Below, in pieces: positions 12,201 to 22,299 of a stretch of DNA of 64,000 nucleotides. The DNA is from Xiphydria camelus (taxonomy: Eukaryota; Arthropoda; Insecta; Hymenoptera; Xiphydriidae): positions 15,337,027 through 15,401,026 of the forward strand of contig OY783201.1 of NCBI GenBank assembly GCA_963678675.1. The letters run 5' to 3'. A program made the position numbers and the translations under genes. The notes beneath the pieces are model-generated. The model was not told the origin of the DNA. It ran no database searches and saw only the letters and a program-made list of their open reading frames with translations. Every line of letters begins with the position of its first letter. The stretch's first letter is position 1.

Positions 12201-15200
12201 AAAAAAAAAGTCGAAAAAAATGCTTCCTCTCTGACCAGACCAGTATATCCTTATGTTTTTGGGGTCGCTGAATCCGAATCCGGTGTCCGTTTGTCTCCAT
12301 CACGTCACGTTCAAGGTCATTTCAAGGTCAAATCCTGGAAAAATTGTCAAATCGATTCAAATTATTATTCCTATATATTTTTGAGGTCGCTGAATCCAAA
12401 TCCGATGTCCGTTTGATCCGACAAGGTCAAATTGAAGGTCATTTCAAGGTCAAATGTATTTATTCTGCCAAAAATGAATTTTTGACTGCAGATTCTGAAA
12501 GAACGGGAAATTTTACGTCTAGATATGCATTCAATTTTTTTGATAACATAACCCCCAAGGTCATTTCAAGATCACTTCATGTTATTGTATGGAAGGTTCA
12601 TATAACAATTGCAAAAATAAGAAAATGTGTCTTTACGGGAATAAACTACTACGTCAATATGTTTTCGAGGTCACTGAGTTAGAATCCGAGGTTCGTTTGT
12701 CTCCAGTATGTCAGGGTCAAGTTCATTTCAAGATCAAATCCAGCAAAAATGTTCAAATCTAAAGTCCAAGCTGACCCCCTCCATGGGAGTGTCGGTCGAG
12801 GTGTTTCCACTCATAGGACGCCGGGTCGCGCGTGGAGTGGATAGTGGAGCTTCGATCGCGCCGGCTCGGGTCTGTGGTAAGAGAGGCTGTGACGGAGCGG
12901 TCAGTCGGAAGGCTGTCGCCTTTGGCGGTTTCCTAGCTCTCTCGTGTCTTCAATGTATTACCGCGGATCGTCGTTCATGGTCGAATGATCCGTTGAGCGG
13001 TACACGTTTTTGACGTTTAAAAGACGCGGAGGTCTCTTTGGAGATCTGCCAAGTTTTTTTTTCCAAGCATCAACTCACTCAGTTCCGAGCGAGAATAAAT
13101 CTGTTCTCGTACCGCAAAATAAATTTTGAAATCCAGTCACGTGATCTCTCAATTCAAGTGAATTGGAGCTCATCGTTGTAAATTTGATACAGCGAATATA
13201 CGTGGTGTGCCTGCACCCAGGATACCTCCACGCCTTTTTTTTATTGTTTATTTTTCCGTCAAAATCCCTGGATGAAAGCGTCCAAGCCGTCATGGCAGGC
13301 ACACGGAAATGTGTTACGATACAGACGTTGTCACAAGGAACCCCAGTATCGGCGATTGGTCAGGGTGAGCAAGCAGGCCCGCAATCGTCGTCATCATGCG
13401 ACCGCAGCTTCGTAGAAGTAGGTTCCTTGGCTTCTACGGAGTATAAAGCTACAAGACACATTCATGATGATAAAAACAAGCCGGGCAGCTTTTGTTATGT
13501 CTGCGGTTTTTTTCCCCCGTCCTAAAACCAGAGAAAAAATCAACGATAAAGTTCAAGATGCATACGAATATTGTTTTGGATCTAAAATTTCGAATCAAGA
13601 TAAAGACTGGGTCCCTCACACTGTCTGTGCCAACTGCTACAGAATTTTAAAGAGATGTCACAGTCCGAAGAACCTTTCTAATTTGAAATTTTCATCACCA
13701 GTCGTATGGGGCATACCAGACAGAAGAGAAGATTGTTTCTTCTGTATGAGAGTTACAACGGGATATAATTCCAAAAACAGAAATCAAATCAAATATGTAT
13801 ACACAAACAAAGTGAATTCAGCCATTACTATTCAACAGAATAGTGGTCGTCGGAAGAAACTTTTAGAAGACCCAGCTATTCATGTAAGTGAAGGAGGGTT
13901 TGATGAAGACAGTGACATGGAAGTGAGTGCAAGTGATCTGGAATCAAGGTCAAGTGATGAGGAATTCAAAAAAAGAAATAAAGCACCACAGAAATTTAGC
14001 CAAGCCAAATTGAGTGATTTAGGCAGAAAGCTGGGTCTATCAAAGGAAGCACATGAGCTTTTGGCGTCTAGGTTGAAAGAGAAAAATCTCTTGGATAAAG
14101 GCACTAAGTTAACTGTATATAGAAATCGTGAGAAAGAATTGAGAAAGTTCTTTATACAGGATAAGAAATTAGATTTAGTATATTGTGACAAGGTCACCGG
14201 ACTAATTAATAGTTTGGAGACTGGAGTATATAAGCCAGAAAAGTCGCGTCTTTTCATAGACTCCTCAATCCGTAGTCTAAAAGCTATACTACTCCACAAC
14301 ACGAACATTCTAGCTCCGATACCTATAGCTCATTCAACAGCCTTGAAGGAATCTTATAATAACGTGAGTATAGTTTTTGATAAAATAAAATACTCTGATC
14401 ATAGCTGGCCTCTTTGTGGAGATTTAAAAATGACAGGGATCGTTCTCGGGATGCAGAGCGGCAACATCAAATATCCCTACTCTTTATGTCTCTTTGACAG
14501 CAGAGATCGATCAAATCACTATAAAAAGAAGGAATGGCCAGAGCGCAAGTCTTTAGAACCCGGATCACCAAATGTTTTGAAATCGCCTCTTGTGGATGTA
14601 TCAAAAATTTTAATTCCACCTTTACATCTCAAATTTGGCCTAATGACTCAGTTCGTCAAAGCTTTGGATAAGTCGGGCGAATGTTTTAAATATATTGCGC
14701 AGAAAATGCATACACTCTCTCAGTGACGCCAAATTAGAGGTATTTTTGACGGCCCGAAAATTCGGCAACTATTTAACGATGTCACTTTTACAGATCGTAT
14801 GACGAAAACTGAGCGAGCTGCATGGATAAGTTTTCGCGATGTATGCCAGAATTTCCTTGGAAATAAGAAAAGTCCAAATTATAAGAAGCTGGTGAGTGAC
14901 ATGATACAACAATTTCAAGTTCTAGGTTGCAATATGACTATTAAAATGCATTTCTTAGATTCAGATATCGATTTTTTCCAAAAAAAAACTAGGTGACTTC
15001 AGTGAAGAACATGGAGAAAGGTGCCATCAAGACATGAAGGACATGGAAAAACGATATCAAGGAACGTGGGGTGTCAATATGATGGCAGTCTATTGCTGGA
15101 GTTTGAAACGAAATGTTGTGAAGGATAAGAAAAGTAATAAGCGACGTTCACTCCGTCGATCGTTTGAAGACAAGCAAGTTAGGCATCACAAACGAAGTAA

Positions 15201-18200
15201 GGACTAATGAAATTTTCTTTTATTCTTTTTCCTTTTCGTATTTATTCAATTTTTATTCATTGTTATCGGTCTTATTATTAGTGAGAGGCAAGGGGAACTC
15301 ATGGTAAAAAAGTACTCCAAGGGAACAGAAACCTACTACGTCCACATCATTGTTCCCGGGTTAGGCTGATAGTGGGGGGGGGGGGGGGGGGGGTAGCATA
15401 AAATATCATTACCTCACGCGACTACGGTGCCAATGAATTACTAGGTTATACGGTCACGAGGTTGTAAGGTCATGGTGTTATGGAATTTATCATTTGAGTG
15501 GTTAAAGTACACATATGGCTCGTACATACTAAGTTTCGAGGTTTAATGATATACAAGTCTCCTTCTTACAGCGTTATGGGGTAAAGGGTTTATGAGGTTT
15601 ATGGGTTATGGAGTTTAAGAATTTAATGGCTTTGGGGTTTTTTGTGTTGAATAATTATTGCTGGATTTGACCTTGAAATGAACTTGCATTGTTGGATACT
15701 ACTGCATCAACACAACTGTAAAGAACAGGCGGGCGAGGTAGGTTTATAGATTGCGCGGAGCGTTGTATTTGCGCGAACGAATTCGCTATATGCCACCTAT
15801 AGGCGGCGAGCGAATTTGCTACTAGCACCACCATCGGCGATTTTGTACAGTTTCCACGGGAATGAGTTGACTGCGACGTGCCAGCTGTCAATCCTGTTCC
15901 ATCGCAACGAGCGACGGAATTAGGAGGGTCGATTCGTGCTTCTTGGTAGCATCGACCACAAATAATTTGCCGACTAGAATTAATCGCGTCGTAGGCGAAA
16001 CGAATATTTCGATAAACATACCTAGGTCGTAAATGTCGCAGTTCCGAACTTTTCTCCGACGGTAGTTTTAGAGCGATTCGTAGCAAGCCGTTTTTCGCAG
16101 TGCCCGCTTCAATAGGTACCGTCACAAAAGCGATCCGAGCCGGATTAAGAGGAGGAATGTCGGATGCAATCGATGGGCAATTGGGGAATTTTGATACCTG
16201 GTTTATTCAGGAAAGCCATACACTGTTTCTAGGTAGCCTGGCGCACCCTCACGATCGAGAACGAGCATTCGGCTTTCTCGATCGTGACGTGCGAGACTCG
16301 GGGAATCGTAATTAACGGTACCCTCGCACTTTGAACTCGGGCCTCAGAAGCTCCCCAGCGTTATCAAGATTCCTCCTCTCTCTCTAGCTGACCAGGGCGC
16401 ATCGCGTCGCGTCGCGTCAGCCCACGCTATCCTCTCCGCTAGGCTACGATGCGAATATATAAACCGGGACTAAAAGCGTAAGCAATCATTGTAAACTACG
16501 ATTCAAGCAACGGTAAACTGTACCTCTATCTCCTATTTAAATATAATATAATTTAATAGAGTGCGTGCAGTGTATGAAATCATGACGTAGAAGTCCCCTT
16601 GCGACGGAACACATATTAACACAAACTCAAATTACTTGATACATTTTGTAAATCGGTTACATTGGCGAAGCGGTAGGTTTTGGCGAATTTAGGCTGTCAA
16701 TGAGCCCGCAGCCATGCTCCTTTCCCGGAAGGATTAATTACTGGACGAGTCGTAATGAACCGCTTTCCGCAATACCCATTCTAATAAATACCGCTATCTT
16801 CTTCTATCTTCCATATACACGTTTAAATAAAAATGTTATATTCGTTTCTTCAAGGTCTAACGCCGCGGTCTCACAGGGTCATAAACTGGGCGAGAGCACT
16901 ACCTGTATTGTGCATGTGTCACGTCAATGTCGACACGTTGAGACCGCGTCGTAAGATCTCGGAAAGTTCTTTACCGATTGCTTTGAAATTTGGACATAAC
17001 GTGGCATTCGAATACGCGCGTTTTTTTTTATATACCTACTCTTTATATACCTACTCCTTAAGGGGGTAAATGAATAAAAATGTATCTTAAATTTCCGAAA
17101 GTTTCACCGATTTCTTTGAAATTTTAATACAACGTTGCATTTAAATACGCACGTTTTTTTAAATATATCTACTATCTATATACCAACTCCCTTAAGGGAG
17201 TAAAATAAAGAATGAGATTATTTCGTGATTCACGCGGACAAAGTCGCGAGGGGAAAGCTATTGACTACTTACTTCTAAAGTAACTGAATATGGATTAAGA
17301 GTTACTGATGTCTGGCGAATCACACGGCCTTCTATCACAGAAATTTAGGTTATACCACATTTGCGCTCACTCACATTTAAAACATGTTTAGAAGAGACTA
17401 ATTTTAGGCCATTTTTATACGAAGCATCATTATGATGCATAAATTTTACAGCCTGAAAGCCGAAATAAATTATAGTATCCATTGCCAGCAAGTTCACATT
17501 GACACATCAGGTCCTACGGTCACTTAACTACAAGGCCGGGTGTCCACCGGATCGGGCCGACCACAATTGGGCCGATCGCTGGGCACTTGGATATATATAT
17601 ATACAGATTGTGGGTATATATAGATATACTCAAGTGCTCAGCGATCGGCCCGATTCTGGTCGGCCTGACCCGGTGGACACCCGACCTAAGTGACTCTGGT
17701 CAGGGCCCCTATTCTCGAGCTCATGCGAGAAACTTTCGTATACGAATCTTTGAATCTCACCAATCTCGTTTCGGCTATTCCATTCGGTCCACTATTTCAT
17801 TGGTTACAACTAAAGATTCGTATACGACAATTCTCGCACGACATTCGAGAATAGGGGCCCAGTTCCCGTAATAAATATTTCGGTTCGCCGCGGAGAGGCG
17901 CTGCTAAACAATATTCGCTCGCCCCCTATAGGGCTTTCCGCGTATCACGCGTCATCATCCGCCATATTGCATTCGCCAACTTGAATTTGAGAATAGACCG
18001 ATTTGGACATCAGCATCGTAATGAGCGACCCAAAAACCCCCCGAGTAACAAGTTTCGGGCCATAATCTTCAAATTCTAAAGATTTTTGGAATTCATCATC
18101 CGCCATATTGCATTCGCCATCTTGGATTTGAGAATAGACCGATGTGGATATCAGTATCGTAATAAGCGACCCAAAAATCCTCCTGAGTAAAAAGTTTTGA

Positions 18201-19650
18201 GCGATAATCTTTCCTGACAAATTTTTTCCATTGGATCCAAAGTCGAGTTTGTCCTGCGTCCGGGGTGGTCGATATATCGACCAGCAGTTAGGTCGGGGCC
18301 TCCAAATAGGAAATTTATTGATTTCATTTATAAATTTTACGTTTTAAAAAAGTCAATTTTAACTGAAATTTCCCCGGGCTCTAAAGGTTTGCTATTAAGT
18401 TTGTGCGTTAATCAATTGCAAATTATGTATCTGATTGAAATGATTTTTTTAAAATTACGTAGCATACCTCCGAGAAGGTTTACAGCTTTACTTTATGACT
18501 GTGATGAAATTTTTTTAATTTCAAAGAGTGTGAGTGAAAAAACGAATTAATAGACGAACTGATGGACCTACTACGAACAACGGATACATGGGCAGGCTGA
18601 AGACTATCTTTTAAATTTGAAACTTTCTTTACGTTTTTTTCATTTTTCCATTAATTTGTCTTGAATGGGCGAATGGAGAGATTTCGCTTAGGCGAAATAT
18701 AATTGAATTTTAAAATTGAGGCATGTAAATGGAAAAGGCTGAAAGTGCCATACCTTGCAGAAATAAGATTTTGTATAAGATTTTTTATAAAAATAGGTGT
18801 AAATGCCATCGCCAATAACCTAGTAATGCATGTAAGTGTCTCCTGATTAAGTTTTAGTTTATAGAGCGTTCGAAAAGTAGCTCTGCGGTTGCAGTTTTAA
18901 ACAAATTTATTTGATTTTTCAACGATTTTGGCTTTGGCACTTTCAACCTTTTCCATTTACACGCGACAATTCTAGATACGCGTATGCGCTACGCGTAGAA
19001 ATGTCTAGTTCTCATTAATTTCCTTCGAAATTTAATAAACGACAAATTGTTTCTACAAATCGCAGGTCGGAGACATCCGTATACAGTTCTCCTATGCAGG
19101 GAAAGCCGGCGATGTGTACTCAGTTGTGGGCATGCAATTGCACGGCGCGATAGTTCCTTACAGGACAACGCATGGCGACGAAGTTCTGCTCCAGAGGAAG
19201 CACAAACTCTCCGTGGATCAGATGTTTCACTTGGAACACGTACACAATTATTGGCGCACATGGACGATCAGGTAAATGTATTTTGGCTTGAAAGAGAGTT
19301 ATATGTCGCGCCTCGTTCGGCAAGCTGATTGCTTATCGTCCGCGTTTTTAACCGATTCGTTACACAGGGGACTTGGCTGGTTGGTACTCTTCCTCGCAGC
19401 GACATGTCTGGCGAATATACTGAGAACTCTGATCCAGAACTCGACTTTCCTCTGCGGGTTGATCGCGATTGAGTCCGTCACTATGTCCGTGTCAATGTCG
19501 ATCAGTTTACTGGTCATCGGGTTTGCATGGGTCTGGTACAGACCGATAATCGGACTCTGTCTGGCGTTGGCCTCTATCTTGCCCTTTCTCTATTCGACTC
19601 TGACATCGGGATTGCAGTTTCAGCAACGCGACAATTATAGAAGACTCTAA
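6065..19650 (+). CDS. TMEM43: TMEM43/LUMA orthologue (five recognised exons)
   Basis: Conserved multi-pass membrane protein of the inner nuclear envelope and ER; the family (LUMA, Pfam DUF1625) binds lamins and emerin. Recognised exons are 6065-6250, 10095-10327, 10387-10687, 19066-19271 and 19368-19650. All four junctions join in frame and restore family phrases such as FRESW, NEGRAV, LEPDYG-like EPDYGILV, MYQW, TEW and FSYAG. An N-terminal membrane segment lies at AIIGSILFAAGMCLLFW and three hydrophobic segments lie in the last exon, as in the family. The order and total length match the vertebrate protein of about 400 residues. Intron 1 has a GC donor. The start is unresolved: the first exon opens after a good acceptor (TTGCAG at 6059-6064), so an upstream exon with the Met is likely; an internal ATG at 6155 is the alternative. 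Large introns hold transposons, but the coding frame is intact. Confidence 0.93.
6383..7684. mobile_element. TTAA-flanked foldback element
   Basis: TTAA lies at 6379-6382 and 7685-7688. The terminal inverted repeats are perfect over about 26 bp and start GGTGCCTGTCTCCAGG. Complementarity continues inward (TAATAAAATAAAAT and AATAGTTTGAGTGTAT pair with the other arm). No transposase is encoded. A second element (6758-7004) sits inside it. Confidence 0.8.
6758..7004. repeat. 247-bp MITE, copy 1 of 2
   Basis: Terminal inverted repeats of about 27 bp (GAAGGGTCCAGTGGAAAAAC and its complement) around a non-palindromic interior. A second copy lies at 34265-34511 with nearly the same interior, which contains TTTTTAGTGGAATCTCA and CTAAAATATCGATTTCG. 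No coding capacity was seen. Confidence 0.8.
7976..8291. repeat. palindromic repeat
   Basis: Inverted arms of about 130 bp. The left arm begins CGCTATCGATTCCTAATTAT and the right arm ends AATTAAGAATCGATGGCG. Paired internal phrases include GTAGCTGCCTG with CAGGCAGTTAC and GATAACNGCATTT-like sequences. Confidence 0.7.
8529..9605. repeat. cluster of nested hairpins with TACCGTATGTC ends
   Basis: An outer palindrome (8529-8618 pairs with 9494-9605; phrase CCATCTTCTAAAC with GTTTAGAAGATGG) has been invaded by the TACCGTATGTCC family. The outermost ends lie at 8619 and 9493, next to TA. Further copies of the ACCGTATGTCC terminus lie near 8804, 9058, 9393 and 9410. Segments with CTGGCCAGT, GATAGGCTTGGTCGGT and CGACTCGACTTCTACC repeat in both orientations. 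Confidence 0.75.
9868..10090. other. intronic DNA without recognisable feature
   Basis: Tail of the first visible TMEM43 intron. No repeat terminus or coding signal was recognised here. Confidence 0.5.
10095..10327 (+). CDS. TMEM43: TMEM43 exon 2 of those visible
   Basis: Begins GGCAGAGCGGTA after TTTAG and continues the conserved NE/GRAV junction in phase 0. It encodes the lumenal segment with LPEFEGQLVYLSGPL, EPDYGILV and RVQMYQWIEIEEE. The exon ends in phase 2 at a GTAATT donor, followed by a 59-bp intron. Confidence 0.92.
10387..10687 (+). CDS. TMEM43: TMEM43 exon 3 of those visible
   Basis: Starts after TTCCCCAG and enters in phase 2. It encodes the lumenal segment with EKQYYYTTEWKDKLV, GHHNPPEIPV and HSGLYYYSADLWNPQ, co-linear with the vertebrate protein. 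It ends in phase 0 at a GTAAGA donor. Confidence 0.92.
10688..11520. other. intronic DNA; short MITE terminus near 11481
   Basis: Start of the large TMEM43 intron. The only recognised element is the phrase GTGTACAACTTTGCTCCTGC near 11481. It is an end of a small repeat family also found near 21719, 54037-54115 and 58288-58365. Confidence 0.5.
11521..11985 (+). pseudogene. truncated DUF4817/mariner-like transposase fragment
   Basis: The reading frame to 11988 contains MADMHFIYGLANGNAEEARR, an arginine-rich RYPNRVTP-type segment, and the ELEEAIL...EEDPSSSTRKIALQLEVS helix-turn-helix. This is the N-terminal DNA-binding region of a transposase family common in insect genomes (DUF4817-type, related to mariner). 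The homologous frame stops right after LEVSPKTGKF. The following DDE catalytic region is absent, so this is a 5' fragment. It lies in a TMEM43 intron and starts near GGGTGTTCTCAAACCTCTGA, which resembles such an element's terminus. Confidence 0.7.
12240..12740 (+). repeat. tandem repeat with AAGGTCA motifs
   Basis: Four diverged units of about 110-190 bp. Each carries a GGTCGCTGAATCC-like head, CCGNTGTCCGTTTG, and a tail with AAGGTCATTTCAAGGTCA or a close variant. The units are near 12257, 12385, 12545 and 12665. The open frames across it are by-products of the repeat. Confidence 0.75.
13292..15207 (+). pseudogene. arthropod transposon-associated ORF, frameshifted
   Basis: This is a protein that recurs in many copies in arthropod genomes and is normally treated as part of a transposable element; I cannot name its superfamily. 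In order it has a cysteine-rich N-terminus (CYVCG, then CANC, then DCFFC), an acidic spacer, a conserved central region with LFIDSSIRSLKAILLHN and WPLCGDLKMTGIVLG, and a C-terminal block with FLGNKKSPNY, SEEHGERCHQDM and QGTWGVNMMAVYCWSL. The longest intact piece is 13464-14726. The frame changes near 13505-13516 (a T-run then a C-run), is broken by a TGA near 14725, and changes again at the A-run near 14985. It lies in a TMEM43 intron in the same orientation. Confidence 0.75.
15374..15393 (+). repeat. poly-G tract
   Basis: An uninterrupted run of about 19-20 G. Such runs are prone to length error and could form a G-quadruplex. A similar interrupted run is at 46797-46814. Confidence 0.9.
15655..16125 (-). 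other. unrecognised open frame
   Basis: A 156-codon open frame, somewhat GC-richer than the flanking intron. It contains a CGRCYQEARIDPP segment. I recognise no family, no splice context is clear and it lies inside a TMEM43 intron; it may be transposon-derived or chance. A short hairpin (CACGATCGAGAACG with CTCGATCGTG) lies just outside it at about 16249-16287. Confidence 0.25.
16360..16620 (+). promoter_or_regulatory. promoter-like or solo-LTR-like segment
   Basis: A GC-rich stretch with a repeated CGCGT motif (GCGTCGCGTCGCGTCAG) leads into a TATA box (ATATATAAACCG, about 16456-16467) and then a polypyrimidine and AT-rich stretch. This could be the U3-R-U5 of a solo LTR or a chance promoter. 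No boundaries or target duplication were identified. Confidence 0.3.
16990..17215. repeat. direct duplication of an interspersed repeat
   Basis: Two diverged copies of about 110 bp share TTGAAATTT, ACAACGTTGCATT/ATAACGTGGCATT, AATACGCGCGTTTTTTT and CTTAAGGGNGTAAA. The motif set looks like a widespread arthropod interspersed repeat whose class I cannot assign. Confidence 0.6.
17519..17694. repeat. palindromic MITE (GGGTGTCCACCGG)
   Basis: Inverted arms: GGGTGTCCACCGGATCGGGC pairs with the right arm around GACCCGGTGGACACCC, and GGGCCGATCGCTGGGCACTT pairs with AAGTGCTCAGCGATCGGCCC. The loop is (TA)-rich (ATATATATATAC). Confidence 0.85.
17703..17860. repeat. MITE with GGGCCCCTATTCTCGA ends
   Basis: Termini GGGCCCCTATTCTCGA and TCGAGAATAGGGGCCC are perfect inverted repeats. 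Inside, CGTATACGAATCTTTGAA pairs with AAAGATTCGTATACG. It begins 8 bp after the preceding MITE ends. Confidence 0.85.
17950..18210. repeat. tandem duplication with CGCCATATTG motifs
   Basis: Two direct copies about 145 bp apart. Each contains ATCATCCGCCATATTGCATT, TGAGAATAGACCGAT and TAATNAGCGACCCAAAAA. They differ at several bases, so the duplication is not recent. Confidence 0.75.
18211..19065. other. intronic DNA without recognisable feature
   Basis: Last part of the large TMEM43 intron up to the exon at 19066. No conserved coding segment or repeat terminus was recognised. Confidence 0.5.
19066..19271 (+). CDS. TMEM43: TMEM43 exon 4 of those visible
   Basis: Follows an 8.4-kb intron and a CGCAG acceptor. 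It begins VGDIRIQFSYAGKAGDVYSV, the best conserved block of the family, and ends NYWRTWTI with a phase-2 GTAAAT donor. Confidence 0.93.
19368..19650 (+). CDS. TMEM43: TMEM43 terminal exon with three membrane helices
   Basis: Joined over a 96-bp intron (acceptor TTACACAG). It encodes GLGWLVLFLAATCLANIL and two more hydrophobic stretches around 19440-19600, then a short polar tail ending NYRRL and a TAA stop. The C-terminal membrane segments are the family pattern. Confidence 0.93.
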
Positions 19651-19661
19651 GTGTACGGCGA

Positions 19662-19989
19662 TGATAACACTGGACAACAAGAAAATACTTTAGATTTGTT
19701 CCTTATTTTAAAATAGTCAAACTTTATTCATTTTGGGCTGAGAGAAATGAATGATTTCAGTTTTTAGCTCTAGTTAGAAAGGCGCAAAACTCACCGATAG
19801 AAATATCGATATATCTTAAAAATGTAGGGCCATGTATATTTTTTTGTTTAAGACAAAAGTTGTTTCATTTTGTATATAGATTAAGAGCCCGTTAAAAAAA
19901 AATGCAGATTTCCATTTAAAAGAAACGTCTTTGGAAACCTTCACTATATCAAAAATAAAAAACGCCGTTCTCTTTCCCCCTTACAAGGG
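19662..19989. repeat. dispersed repeat family C in the TMEM43 3' flank
   Basis: Begins about 12 bp after the TMEM43 stop with ACAACAAGAAAATACTTTAGA. Shared phrases (TATCGATATATCTTAAAA, CAGATTTCCATTTAAAAGAA, AAAAATAAAAA) recur at about 36835-37355 and 41845-42340. A candidate polyadenylation signal AATAAA lies at 19954-19959 within it. Confidence 0.7.
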
Positions 19990-20096
19990 GAAAAGTGCAG
20001 TGACGCCGAAAAACCATGTGGAAGACAGTGTCGACTAGTTGCTGCTGCTGTTCGTCACTGTTTTCCACATGGTTTTTCGGCGTCACTGCACTTTTC
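19990..20096. repeat. long near-perfect hairpin
   Basis: Positions 19990-20023 are an exact inverted copy of 20063-20096 (stem begins GAAAAGTGCAGTGACGCC). The stem extends about 10 more bp inward with one mismatch, leaving a loop of about 25 nt rich in CTG. The geometry is like a pre-miRNA, but a small foldback element is as likely. Confidence 0.8.
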
Positions 20097-20372
20097 TTTC
20101 GCACTTCACTCACTCCTTCTGTCAACGACTCTACCGCGTTTTCTTTCCATGCCTTCCAATTTTCACCTTGCTCAGACTTTAATTTCATTTCAATTGCACC
20201 TTTCGTCGCCGAGGCAGAGCTCGACCACTCTGGCGAGGACCACGTTGACGGTAGCCCCTTCCTCCACGACTGCCAGTCGCATCAGTTTCTCTCTGCAATT
20301 AGGTATCAGTCGTGTTATTTGGTTGAACATCGAAAATAAACCATAATTATTATGTCTTATCGTTTCAAACAA
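20097..20372 (-). pseudogene. unidentified repeat-derived ORF remnant
   Basis: On the minus strand two adjoining frames read like one protein broken by a shift near 20189. The first contains LIPNCREKLMRLAVVEEGAT and ARVVELCLGDERC; the second contains EQGENWKAWKENAVESL. The composition looks coding. I recognise no family and suspect a transposon gag-like or accessory ORF. Confidence 0.35.
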
Positions 20373-20592
20373 TTACTCACCATTATTTAAACATTCACAA
20401 TTTTGAGGTTACACTTCGATCTCCCACATTTATCTACCTCCCGCTTTTACCATTTCAAATATTTCGCTCGTACGTAGCGCCATCTTCCAAAGCGAACTCT
20501 AACTAAAACACTGCCGAAGTCAAATTTCAGAAAAATTCAGGTCGCTGCAACTGCTGCACCTGCTCGACTAGCCATTGGACATACAGTATGAG
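20373..20592. repeat. half copy of the TACCGTATGTC family
   Basis: Contains ATTTTGAGGTTACACTTCGATCTCCC-type sequence, GCGAACTCTAACTA and a single terminus GACATACAGTA near 20579-20589. The other arm is missing, so this is a solo half of the palindrome. Confidence 0.6.
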
Positions 20593-21455
20593 ATGTTTAT
20601 CAAATGCCGACGCCATTTTTGTCGCAATATACAATGCACAAAGCATATGAAAAGTTGATGCAAATCGACTTCGGCATCTACCTATATATTCATGTAGGCT
20701 TTTTCTGTGGCCGGAAGGAGGTTTTGTAAAGAATTATAGCGACAAATACTCGTTACTTATCTTCTAGTCTTGCATTAACGCTAACTCTGATAAAACGTTC
20801 GCTTAAGATTAGTTAAATAGAAAGGAAAACCATTCGGTGGTACTGTTCTGGCTAATGGTTGACTGCAAAATATTGGTGTACCTAAGTCGACTTCAATCTC
20901 AAGTATTGCACATTGTAAATTTCACAGATTTAAAAATATGCATTTTGATACGTACTGTAGCGTTTCTCGCTACTGCTATATAGAAATAAAAAGTAGAAAA
21001 AGTGTATTAACTTTGACATTAACGCTACCTTATCGAAGTAAGGAGTGTTTGAACTCAGTTTCTGCGACTTTTATAAGAATGAAACTAAATTAAAAGAAAT
21101 GAAATTCAAAGAAGAATTATAGACGAAGTGCGTCGTCAAATAGATCTAAACTTGTACGAGACATTAGAAATTTACTGCTTCGTGTTTAGTATCAGCCAGA
21201 AAAGCAGCCTTCTCCGACGATCTCTTAATATTTTAATTTCTCGGTTACCAGCGAAGACCAAGAAGTCTTAAATGAAAGGCAATTATTATAGTTTTGAAAA
21301 ATTATGCATGACCCACAACTATTGGTCAGTATTCAACGAAATCAACACATTTGATATTAAGACGAATGCCATTTGTTCGTATATGAAAAAATTCTGTAAA
21401 TTATTTTTTGATTAAATATAAAACAGAGAAATCTATTATAAATGCGGCGTTCGTA
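20593..21455. other. non-genic DNA
   Basis: Between the two host genes. I saw no coding segment, repeat terminus or RNA gene here. Confidence 0.5.
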
Positions 21456-21694
21456 TACAGCCCAACTATAGAGAAAGGCAGTAACTAGCAAAACAAATCG
21501 AAGTGCGTTTTTTGGTACCATTGAATATCTTGAATTATTTTGTACCCAAATTTCGTATCGTTTTGCAGTGTTAAAGCTAGGTTTTATTAGTAATCTGTCT
21601 TGGAAACCCTTCGGCTAAAGGCATTGAAGTTAAAGTTGATTTTCCACAAATTTGTCGGTTAACAGTTACTGCCTTTCTCCATAGTTGGGCAGTA
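21456..21694. repeat. MITE with TA target duplication
   Basis: Terminal repeats of about 31 bp with two mismatches: TACAGCCCAACTATAGAGAA on the left, TTCTCCATAGTTGGGCAGTA on the right, each next to a further TA. The interior is not palindromic. Confidence 0.8.
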
Positions 21695-22085
21695 TACTAC
21701 AAAATGTAATGTAATAATAGGTGTACAACTTTGCTTCCGCCGTTTTTTGCGAAATTCGAGGCTTTATTGTAAAAAACTGGTTATACATTTATGATTCAAA
21801 GTATTGTCCATCACTAGTGTGGTGCCGGAGCGCCGGCGTCGAGATTTGTCCACACGATTGCGCGGGATCCTACAAACTAAACGATGTAACGCGAAGGAGG
21901 TATTGTCCCCAGTTGCACGGACTCTTGTTGTCGATAAGTGTTCGTTTATTACATACGCTGGATCTGATTACACGAGCCTATATCGGAACGTCTGCTCTGG
22001 TCGGAGAGCTAGCGGACAGTGAGAGCGAACGACTCTCCTAAGCTTGATACGTGTGTGTGCTAGGGATCTAGTATCTCTGCTTTAA

Positions 22086-22169
22086 CCTTTAACTACGGGC
22101 GCTGGTATATACAGTACACCATTCGCATGCAATTCTTATGGGCCAGAAAAAAGCGCCCGTAGTTAAAGG
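22086..22169. repeat. 84-bp TTAA MITE
   Basis: TTAA at 22082-22085 and 22170-22173 flank perfect 17-bp inverted repeats (CCTTTAACTACGGGCGC / GCGCCCGTAGTTAAAGG). The CC start and TTAA duplication fit a piggyBac-type transposase. Confidence 0.8.
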
Positions 22170-22299
22170 TTAAGGTCGCGTTTCGTTGAGCACGCGACTC
22201 GCTGTGTGTGCTACTTGAGCTGGCAACGAGAGGTGTCGTTACTGCTCCGCTACTGTCGCGTACGCAACTAGACTCGATTTGGAATCGATATAACCTTCG

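Noticed and set aside
12066..12682. Two overlapping frames of 112-116 codons
   Set aside because: They run across the AAGGTCA tandem repeat and just translate its units.
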